The position numbers were made by a program, and so were the translations under genes. From Selenomonas sp. (GTDB lineage: Bacteria; Bacillota; Negativicutes; Selenomonadales; Selenomonadaceae): 27,523 nucleotides of DNA. This document shows positions 1-6,688 of the stretch, one piece after another (position 1 is the stretch's first letter; each line of letters starts with the position of its first letter). Location of the stretch: NCBI GenBank assembly GCA_015265235.1, contig JABZYJ010000010.1:1-27523 (forward strand), given 5' to 3'. Below the pieces are notes generated by a model, which was not told where the DNA came from, ran no database searches, and saw only the letters and a program-made list of their open reading frames with translations.

Positions 1-182
1 CGTCAGAAGAGGTCGCGCGTGCGCTCGCACTCGTGCGTGCCTCGGATGGGCTGGACTATGCGCAGGAACAGGCGGATGCCTATCTGGCGCGCGCTAAAGC
101 GGCGCTGCCTGCGAGCCTTGACCCGCGGATTCGTGAGACCTGCCTCATGGCGGCGGATTTTATCGGTCGGAGAGAATTTTAA
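1..182 (+). CDS. Polyprenyl diphosphate synthase, C-terminal end (partial)
   Basis: The gene runs in from the left edge; the readable frame starts at base 3 and gives 59 residues before the TAA at 180-182. The fragment is helical and ends with the pattern typical of trans-isoprenyl diphosphate synthases: a Tyr-x-x-x-Ala stretch, 'ALPAS', an Arg-Glu pair and a closing 'AADFIGRREF'. These enzymes condense isopentenyl diphosphate onto allylic diphosphates to make the quinone side chain or undecaprenyl carrier. The Asp-rich catalytic motifs lie upstream of the window, so chain length cannot be judged. UbiD and UbiA homologues about 1.6 kb downstream make a role in menaquinone side-chain synthesis likely, but this is inferred from context. 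Confidence 0.7.
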   Translation, partial: SEEVARALALVRASDGLDYAQEQADAYLARAKAALPASLDPRIRETCLMAADFIGRREF

Positions 183-206
183 GCTGACAGCGTTGGGACT
201 TTCGTC

Positions 207-228
207 ATGCGTACCCTGATGTACGCAT
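207..228 (+). promoter_or_regulatory. Short hairpin directly upstream of the first tatA
   Basis: An 8-bp perfect inverted repeat (ATGCGTAC / GTACGCAT, 207-214 and 221-228) with a 6-base loop ends three bases before the AGGAGG ribosome binding site at 231-236. No T-run follows, so it is not a standard terminator. It may stabilise an mRNA 5' end or influence tatA translation. Confidence 0.4.
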
Positions 229-243
229 ACAGGAGGATGTATT

Positions 244-630
244 ATGTTCGGCATCGGTGCACCGGAGCTGGTATTGATCTTGATCGTGGGGCTGATTGTC
301 TTCGGCCCGGGAAAGCTGCCCGAGATGGGGCGGACGCTGGGCAAGGGACTGCGCGAGTTCCGCAAGGCGTCAAATGCGTTGACGACAGCGATCAACACAC
401 CTGATCCGCCGCCTGCACCGCCCGCACAGAATACGGCGGCACAGCCGCAGCCTGCCGCAGCGCCGACGGCGCAGCAGGCTGCACCAGTGGCAGCAGAGCA
501 GTCTGCACCGGCGACAGCACAGCAGAGTGCTCCCGCGCCGGCGGCGACCTCGCCGACGGCGGAGACCGCAGCTGCTGCGGTCGAGGCACACCGCGCCGAG
601 CAGAAGGCCGCGGAGACGAAGCAGTCCTAA
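244..630 (+). CDS. tatA: Sec-independent translocase protein, TatA/TatB family, with long Pro/Ala/Gln tail
   Basis: A 128-residue TatA-family protein. Residues 1-20 form the single membrane helix (MFGIGAPELVLILIVGLIVF); the FGPGKLPEMG hinge follows, then the amphipathic helix to about residue 50. This matches the pore-forming TatA/TatB family that helps export folded proteins. The remaining ~75 residues are low-complexity Pro/Ala/Gln with a charged end, longer than in a typical TatA. Translation starts seven bases after an AGGAGG site. A second, shorter paralogue and tatC follow, so the three are probably co-transcribed. The long tail might indicate a TatB-like role, but sequence alone does not separate TatA from TatB here. 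Confidence 0.9.
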   Translation: MFGIGAPELVLILIVGLIVFGPGKLPEMGRTLGKGLREFRKASNALTTAINTPDPPPAPPAQNTAAQPQPAAAPTAQQAAPVAAEQSAPATAQQSAPAPAATSPTAETAAAAVEAHRAEQKAAETKQS

Positions 631-711
631 GGAACCGCTGAGCTTCCCTAATACGGCTGCGCAGAACATCACGATGATATTGTGCCGAACGGCATGGTTT
701 AGGAGGATATT

Positions 712-930
712 ATGTTTGGATTGGGCGTTCCCGAACTCGTACTTATTTTGATCATCGGCCTCGTTGTCTTTGGCCCCGGCCGTCTCCCCGACATCGGAAA
801 GGCGCTCGGCAAGAGCATCAAGGAGTTTAAGTCGGCAAATAGTGCAAAGGACGAGCCGCCTGCGGAGATCAACGTGACGCATGAGACGAAGCAGCTGCCC
901 GAGAATGCAAAAAAAGAGGAAAAGATCTGA
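712..930 (+). CDS. tatA: Sec-independent translocase protein TatA (second paralogue)
   Basis: A 72-residue TatA-type protein: one N-terminal membrane helix (residues 2-20), the FGPGRLPDIG hinge, an amphipathic helix (about 25-45) and a short charged Lys/Glu tail. Its first 45 residues are close to those of the preceding paralogue, suggesting tandem duplication followed by divergence of the tails. Its length is normal for TatA. The start follows AGGAGG at about 702-707. It ends three bases before the tatC start, consistent with translational coupling. It would assemble with TatC in the cytoplasmic membrane to export folded, often cofactor-containing, proteins. Confidence 0.93.
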   Translation: MFGLGVPELVLILIIGLVVFGPGRLPDIGKALGKSIKEFKSANSAKDEPPAEINVTHETKQLPENAKKEEKI

Positions 931-933
931 TCC

Positions 934-1752
934 ATGGCAGAGGAAATGAAAGCGGACGGCGCGGGGACGCCCCCGGCCGAAGAGACGTCGGTGCCTGCGG
1001 TGCAGGAAACGGGTGTCAAGCCGCTGCCGCCGGAGGACGCAGGCGCGCCGCAGGATGATGACGGCAGCATGTCGCTCATCGCGCATTTGACCGAGCTGCG
1101 TTCGCGGCTCATCAAGTGCCTGCTCGCCGTCGCTGTCGGCTCGGCGGTCGGCTACTACTTCATCGGCGACATCATGCACTATCTGACCCTGCCGGTCGGA
1201 AAACTCTACTATATGCAGCCCGCCGAGGCGTTTTTTACCTACATCAAGATCGCCGTCGTCGTGGGCTTCCTTCTTGCGCTGCCCGTGATCTTCTATCACG
1301 TCTGGCGCTTTTTTCTGCCCGCGCTCACCCCGTCGGAACGCATGGTGCTCGCCATCGTTGTCCCCGTCTCGGTGGTGCTCTTCTTCCTCGGGCTGGCATT
1401 CTCGTTCTTCCTCGTCTTCCCTGCGGCAATCATGTTCTTCAAGGGGTTCGGCAACGATGAACTGGAGGCACTCTTTTCCGTCAATCGGTATTTTGAGTTC
1501 GTCATCATGTTCGTCCTGCCGTTCGGCTTTGTCTTTGAGCTGCCGCTCGTCATTACGATTCTTGGGAAACTGGGCTTTATCACGTCAAAATTCCTGAGCA
1601 AGTACGCGCGCATCGTCATCTTTCTCTCGTTCGTCATCGCGGCGGTGATCTCACCAACCCCCGATGTATTCACGCAGTCGATGATCGCTGTGCCGATGAT
1701 TGCGCTCTACGGCGTGGGGTATTTGATCGTCCGCTTTATCCTCCGAAAATAG
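934..1752 (+). CDS. tatC: Sec-independent translocase protein TatC
   Basis: A 272-residue polytopic membrane protein, the receptor for twin-arginine signal peptides. Family features include the cytoplasmic 'HLTELRSRL' segment (about residues 50-58), six hydrophobic segments, an FxFELP motif (FGFVFELP) and 'SPTPDVFTQ' in the last third. The first ~45 residues are an acidic, Pro-rich extension not seen in standard TatC. An alternative start at the internal Met before 'SLIAHLTELR' (1069) would give the usual ~227-residue length, but no ribosome site clearly favours it. It lies three bases downstream of tatA2. Confidence 0.95.
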   Translation: MAEEMKADGAGTPPAEETSVPAVQETGVKPLPPEDAGAPQDDDGSMSLIAHLTELRSRLIKCLLAVAVGSAVGYYFIGDIMHYLTLPVGKLYYMQPAEAFFTYIKIAVVVGFLLALPVIFYHVWRFFLPALTPSERMVLAIVVPVSVVLFFLGLAFSFFLVFPAAIMFFKGFGNDELEALFSVNRYFEFVIMFVLPFGFVFELPLVITILGKLGFITSKFLSKYARIVIFLSFVIAAVISPTPDVFTQSMIAVPMIALYGVGYLIVRFILRK

Positions 1753-1805
1753 GGGTTGGCGGACACGTTACGCAGAAGAAACACGATATATTAGGAGGGA
1801 ATACC

Positions 1806-3266
1806 TTGGCATATAAGGATCTGCGCGAATACATCGCGGCACTTGAGGAGCGTGGACTGCTCCGCCGCATCACGGCGGAGGTTGACCCGGAGCTCGAGAT
1901 CACGGAGATCACGGACCGCATCTCGAAGCGTGAGGGCGCGGAGAACGTCGCCCTGCTCTTTGAGAATGTAAAGGGCTCAAAGATGCCCGTCCTCATGAAT
2001 GCGTTCGGCAGCTACGAGCGCATGGCACTCGCCTTCGGCGTGGAGAAGCTCGACGACGTGGCCGATGAGCTGACGGAGATCCTCAAGATCCCGCACATCT
2101 CCCTGCAGAACAAGATGAACCTCATGACGCTCATCCCGATGGCGCGCAAGGCGATCAATTTCCCAAAGTACGTGAAAAATGCACCATGTCAGGAAGTCAT
2201 CGAGACGGAGAACCCGAATCTTGACGAGATCCCCATTCTGAAGTGCTGGCCGGATGACGGCGGCCCCTTTGTGACGCTGCCGCTCGTCTTTACGAAGAAT
2301 CCTGAGACGGGCAAGCGCAACGTCGGCATGTACCGCCTGCAGAAGTACGACAGCCGCACGACAGGGATGCACTGGCATATCCACAAGAACGGAGCGGAGA
2401 ACTTCCGCGCGATGAAGGTGCAGGGCGGCAAACGCATCGAGGCGGCCGTCGCCATCGGCACGGATCCCGTCGTGACCTATGCGGCGACGGCACCGCTGCC
2501 GCGCGACATCGACGAGATGGTCTTTGCGGGATTCCTCCGGCATAAATCGGTCGAACTCGTGAAGTGCGTTACGGTCGATCTTGAGGTGCCCGCGACGGCG
2601 GAGATCATCCTCGAGGGCTATGTCGATACGGACGAGATGCGCCGCGAGGGACCGTTCGGCGACCACACGGGCTACTACTCCCTCGCAGACGACTATCCCG
2701 TCTTTCACATCACGGCGATCACGCACCGTAAGGATCCCATCTACGCCGCGACGGTCGTCGGACGCCCGCCGATGGAGGACTGCTTCCTCGCGAAGGCGAC
2801 GGAACGCATCTTCCTGCCGCTCTTGAAGCAGATGCTGCCCGAGGTCGTCGATGTCAACATGCCGCTCGAGGGCGTGTTCCACGACTGCGTCGTCGTCTCC
2901 ATCAAGAAGCAGTTCCCGATGCATGCGCGCAAGGTCATGCACGCGCTCTGGGGCATGGGACAGATGATGAACGTGAAGATGATCATCGTCGTGGACGCTC
3001 ACGTCAATGTGCAGGACATGAAGGAAGTCTGGTGGCGTGTCTTTAACAACATCGACGCGAAATATGACCTCGAGATCGTGCAGGGACCGCTCGACGTGCT
3101 CGACCACTCCTCGCCCATGGCAAAGTGGGGGTCGAAGCTCGGCATCGACGCGACGAAGACGTGGCCGGAGGAAGGCCATGCGCGCGAGTGGCCGGATGAG
3201 ATCACGATGTCGAAGGAGATCACGGAGCGCGTGACGGCGCGGTGGAAGGAGTTCGGTCTGGATTGA
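1806..3266 (+). CDS. UbiD-family decarboxylase (menaquinone-type)
   Basis: A 486-residue protein of the UbiD family of prenylated-FMN-dependent decarboxylases, full length for the family. Family segments include 'CWPDDGGPFVTLPLV' (about residues 142-156), 'GMYRLQKYD' and 'GMHWHIHKNG', and the catalytic region 'REGPFGDHTGYYS' (about 280-292). Translation starts at TTG 1806, seven bases after AGGAGGG. The likely role is decarboxylation of a prenylated aromatic acid in quinone synthesis, because a UbiA-type prenyltransferase overlaps its 3' end. UbiX, which makes the prenyl-FMN cofactor, is not in the window. In the futalosine pathway the matching enzyme is MqnL; assignment to that pathway is inference. 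Confidence 0.9.
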   Translation: MAYKDLREYIAALEERGLLRRITAEVDPELEITEITDRISKREGAENVALLFENVKGSKMPVLMNAFGSYERMALAFGVEKLDDVADELTEILKIPHISLQNKMNLMTLIPMARKAINFPKYVKNAPCQEVIETENPNLDEIPILKCWPDDGGPFVTLPLVFTKNPETGKRNVGMYRLQKYDSRTTGMHWHIHKNGAENFRAMKVQGGKRIEAAVAIGTDPVVTYAATAPLPRDIDEMVFAGFLRHKSVELVKCVTVDLEVPATAEIILEGYVDTDEMRREGPFGDHTGYYSLADDYPVFHITAITHRKDPIYAATVVGRPPMEDCFLAKATERIFLPLLKQMLPEVVDVNMPLEGVFHDCVVVSIKKQFPMHARKVMHALWGMGQMMNVKMIIVVDAHVNVQDMKEVWWRVFNNIDAKYDLEIVQGPLDVLDHSSPMAKWGSKLGIDATKTWPEEGHAREWPDEITMSKEITERVTARWKEFGLD

Positions 3267-4123
3267 GCTGGTGGATGGAGCGCCTGCGGGCGCATATGAA
3301 CAACACAGCGTTTCACCATACCGTGTTCTCTCTGCCGTTTGCCCTCATGGGGGCACTCCTCGCCGCAGGCGGCGATCCGCCGCTCGGGACGCTCGGCTGG
3401 GTCGTGCTCGCCATCACGGCGGCACGGTCGGCGGCACTCGCCCTCGACAACCTCGCCGATCTAAAGTATGACAAGCAGCAGCCCCGCCTCGCCTACCGTG
3501 CGATGGTGCAGGGGCGCGTCACGAAGAAGGAGGCGCTCGTCTTTATCGGCGTGTGCCTCCTTGTGCTTATCTTCGCCGTGCTGCAGGTGCATCCGGTCTG
3601 CATCCGTCTCCTGCCGTTCGCCGCTGTGCCCTTCCTCATCTACCCGTACATGAAGCGCGTGACAGGATGGGTACATCTCTTTCTCGGCATCGCCATTGGC
3701 ATGGCGCCAGCGGGCGGCTGGGTTGCGGTCAGCGGGAAAATCGAGCTGCCGATGCTCGTACTCTTTCTCGCGGTCGCCCTCTGGATCGCTGCGTTCGACG
3801 CGATGTACGGGGCGCAGGACGAGGCGTTTGACCGCAGTCAGGGACTCCACTCCCTCGCGGTGTCGTTCGGTGCACGCGGTGCATTCCAGATCGCGCGGGC
3901 AATGCACGTCCTCTCGATCCTGCTCTTTATCGCCCTCGGCGCGATGATGCATCTGCACTGGCCGTATTTCATCGGCGTTGCGATTGCAGCAGCGACACTC
4001 GTCTACCAGCACCGCATCGCAGGGCCGACGGACTTTTCACGCGTGACGCAGGTGTACTTCATGCGCAACGGCATCGTCTCGATTGCGATTTTCGTCTTTA
4101 CGTGGATCAGCTATATGGTATAA
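3263..4123 (+). CDS. UbiA-family prenyltransferase (4-hydroxybenzoate polyprenyltransferase-like)
   Basis: An integral membrane enzyme of about 286 residues with eight to nine hydrophobic segments. It should transfer a polyprenyl chain to an aromatic acid. The first Asp-rich motif reads 'DNLADLKYDKQQPR'; the usual NxxxDxxxD pattern has Asp in place of the leading Asn. The second is 'DAMYGAQDEAFDRSQGLHS', as in bacterial UbiA/MqnP. The TTG at 3263 is preferred because it overlaps the ubiD stop and lies 11 bases after AAGGAG (3246-3251); GTG 3242 and ATG 3275 are alternatives. Overlap with the decarboxylase gene indicates coupled translation and a shared pathway, probably menaquinone. Confidence 0.88.
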   Translation: MSWWMERLRAHMNNTAFHHTVFSLPFALMGALLAAGGDPPLGTLGWVVLAITAARSAALALDNLADLKYDKQQPRLAYRAMVQGRVTKKEALVFIGVCLLVLIFAVLQVHPVCIRLLPFAAVPFLIYPYMKRVTGWVHLFLGIAIGMAPAGGWVAVSGKIELPMLVLFLAVALWIAAFDAMYGAQDEAFDRSQGLHSLAVSFGARGAFQIARAMHVLSILLFIALGAMMHLHWPYFIGVAIAAATLVYQHRIAGPTDFSRVTQVYFMRNGIVSIAIFVFTWISYMV

Positions 4124-4134
4124 AGGAGAGCATG

Positions 4135-4989
4135 ATGGCACGGATTCTCTCGGGCAAGGAATTTGCCGCACGGATAAAGGAAGATGCCGCACGCGGCGTC
4201 GCAGAGCTGAAGGCGGCGGGGGTCTTGCCGCGCCTTGCCGTCATCATCGTCGGCAGCGACCCCGCCTCCGAGGTCTACGTCCGCAACAAGCAGCGGACGT
4301 GCGAGGAGCTCGGCATTCGTTCCGACCACATCGCCCTCCCCGCCGAGACGACGAAGGAGGAGCTCCTCGCGTGCATCGAGGAACTGAACGTCGATCCGGA
4401 GGTACACGGCATCCTCGTGCAGCTGCCGCTGCCCGCGCAGATCGCGGAGGACGAGGAGGAGATCCTCTCCCATATCGACCCGCGCAAGGACGTGGACGGC
4501 TTCCATCCCGTCAACGTCGGACATCTGGTGCTCGGCGCACCGGGACTGCGCCCCTGCACACCGGCGGGCTGCATCCGTATGCTCGACTACGCGGGCATCC
4601 CCATCGAGGGGGCGCACGCCGTCATCATCGGCCGCAGCAACATCGTCGGAAAACCCATGGCGCATCTCCTTCTCGAACGCAACGCAACCGTGACGATCTG
4701 TCACTCGCGCACGCAGAACCTTGCCGCGATTGCACGCACGGCGGACATCCTCGTCGCTGCGGTCGGGCGGCCGCGCTTTGTCACGGCGGACATGGTGAAG
4801 GAGGGCGCGACGGTGATCGACGTCGGCATCAACCGCATCGCGCCGAAGAAGCTCGTCGGCGACGTGGACTTTGACGCCGCAGCGGCTGTCGCGGGGGCGA
4901 TCACGCCCGTGCCGGGCGGTGTCGGACTTCTCACCGTCGCCATGCTGATGGAGAATGTAGTACAGGCAGCCAAAGCGCAGAACGCATAA
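4135..4989 (+). CDS. folD: Bifunctional methylene-THF dehydrogenase / methenyl-THF cyclohydrolase FolD
   Basis: A 284-residue cytosolic enzyme that interconverts 5,10-methylene-, 5,10-methenyl- and 10-formyl-tetrahydrofolate. Diagnostic segments are 'SEVYVRNKQRTCEELGI' with the catalytic Lys, 'GILVQLPLP', the Rossmann 'GRSNIVGKP' that binds NAD(P), and the C-terminal 'PGGVGLLTVAMLMEN'. The length is normal. The second of two adjacent ATGs (4132, 4135) has the better six-base spacing from AAAGGAG. It starts 11 bases after the prenyltransferase stop and precedes the formate-THF ligase gene by 12 bases, so the two one-carbon enzymes are probably co-expressed. Confidence 0.96.
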   Translation: MARILSGKEFAARIKEDAARGVAELKAAGVLPRLAVIIVGSDPASEVYVRNKQRTCEELGIRSDHIALPAETTKEELLACIEELNVDPEVHGILVQLPLPAQIAEDEEEILSHIDPRKDVDGFHPVNVGHLVLGAPGLRPCTPAGCIRMLDYAGIPIEGAHAVIIGRSNIVGKPMAHLLLERNATVTICHSRTQNLAAIARTADILVAAVGRPRFVTADMVKEGATVIDVGINRIAPKKLVGDVDFDAAAAVAGAITPVPGGVGLLTVAMLMENVVQAAKAQNA

Positions 4990-5001
4990 GGAGGATACGT
5001 C

Positions 5002-6665
5002 ATGAAATCCGATGTCGAAATCGCGCGCGAAGCCAAACTTCGCCCCATTACAGAAATTGCGGCCGCACTGGGCATTGATGCGGATACGATCGAGCCGTAC
5101 GGCAGGTACAAGGCCAAGCTGACGCGCGAATCCCTTGCGGGCGCCCATGGAAAACAGGGAAAGCTCATCCTCGTCACGGCGATCAACCCGACCCCCGCGG
5201 GTGAGGGCAAGACGACGACGAGCGTCGGGCTTGCCGATGCCCTCCATCGGCAGGGCAAAAAGACCATCGTTGCCCTGCGCGAGCCGTCGCTTGGCCCCTG
5301 CTTCGGCATGAAGGGCGGCGCGGCGGGCGGCGGCTATGCACAGGTCGTCCCCATGGAGGACATCAACCTCCACTTTACGGGGGACTTTCACGCCATCACG
5401 ACGGCGCACAACCTTCTCGCCGCACTCATCGACAACCATATCTTTCAGGGCAACGCACTCGATCTCGACGTGAACCGCATCGTGTGGAAGCGCGTCCTCG
5501 ACATCAACGACCGCGCCCTGCGCCATGTCGTCACGGGGCTCGGCGGGCGCGTCCACGGCGTGCCGCGGGAGTCCGGCTTTGACATCACCGTCGCCTCGGA
5601 GATGATGGCAATCCTCTGTCTGGCGGAGAATCTCGCCGACATGAAGCGGCGCCTCGGGCGCATCCTCATCGGCTATACACGCGGCGGACGTCCTGTACAC
5701 GCGGAGGAGCTCGGTGCGACGGGGGCCTTGACCCTGCTCTTTAAGGATGCCGTGAAGCCCAACCTCGTGCAGACCATCGAGGGGACGCCCGCCCTCATCC
5801 ACGGCGGCCCCTTCGCGAACATCGCCCATGGGTGCAGCAGTGTTGCAGCGACCAAGGCGGCACTGCACTGTGCAGACTACGTCGTCACGGAGGCGGGCTT
5901 CGGTGCGGATCTCGGCGCGGAGAAATTCTTTGACATCAAATGCCGTCTGGCGGGACTCGCCCCCGATGCCGTCGTCATCGTCGCCACCGTGCGTGCGCTC
6001 AAGATGAACGGCGGCGCGGCAAAGAGCGACCTCGGCACGGAGAATCTGGACGCCCTGCGGCGCGGCGCGGCGAACCTCGAAAAGCACATCGAGAACATCG
6101 GAAAGTTCGGCGTACCCGCCGTCGTCGCCGTCAACGTATTCCCGACGGACACCGAGGCGGAGCTCGCTCTCCTCGAGGAGCTTTGTGCACGCCTCGGTGC
6201 ACCTGCCGTGCGCTCGGAGGTCTGGGCAAAGGGCGGTGAGGGCGGACTTGCCCTAGCGGATGCGGTGGACGCAGCACTCCGGCAGCCCGCGCATTTTCAC
6301 CCCCTCTACGACGCGGCAAAGCCCATCGCGGAGAAGATCGAGACCATCGCGCGGGAGATCTACGGCGCGGACGGCGTGGACTTTACCGATGCGGCGAAGA
6401 AGCAGCTCGCGGAGATGGACGCGCTCGGCATGACGGAGACGCCCGTCTGCAGGCTAAGACACAGTACTCCTTCTCCGATAACCCCGCACTTCTCGGACGT
6501 CCGACAGGCTTCCGCATCACCGTGCGCGAGCTGCGCGCCTCCTGCGGGGCGGGCTTCGTCGTCGCCCTCACGGGCAATGTCCTCACCATGCCGGGACTGC
6601 CGAAAGTGCCCGCCGCGATGGGCATGGACATCACGGCGGATGGTGTGATCACGGGATTGTTCTAG
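5002..6665 (+). CDS. fhs: Formate-tetrahydrofolate ligase, apparent frameshift near the C-terminus
   Basis: This enzyme uses ATP to join formate to tetrahydrofolate. The N-terminal part is intact: the P-loop-like 'TPAGEGKTTT' (residues 64-73), 'EPSLGPCFGMKGGAAGGG' and 'GDFHAI' are all family hallmarks. At about 6451 the frame changes. The open frame continues to 6648 as a Ser/Arg/Pro-rich tail unlike the family. The next frame from 6453 gives the expected ending ('AKTQYSFSDNPALLGRPTG' ... 'NVLTMPGLPKVP' ... 'VITGLF') and stops at 6663-6665. Adding one base between 6451 and 6452 (restoring Met-Ala-Lys-Thr-Gln) would give 554 residues, the usual size. No other decay is visible, so this is either a recent mutation or a sequencing error. 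Confidence 0.93.
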
Positions 6666-6688
6666 GAGAGATAGGGGGCACGGCAGAG

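Noticed and set aside
4111..6087. 658-codon minus-strand open frame opposite folD and fhs
   Set aside because: It is a shadow of well-recognised plus-strand enzymes, with no recognisable motifs or ribosome site.
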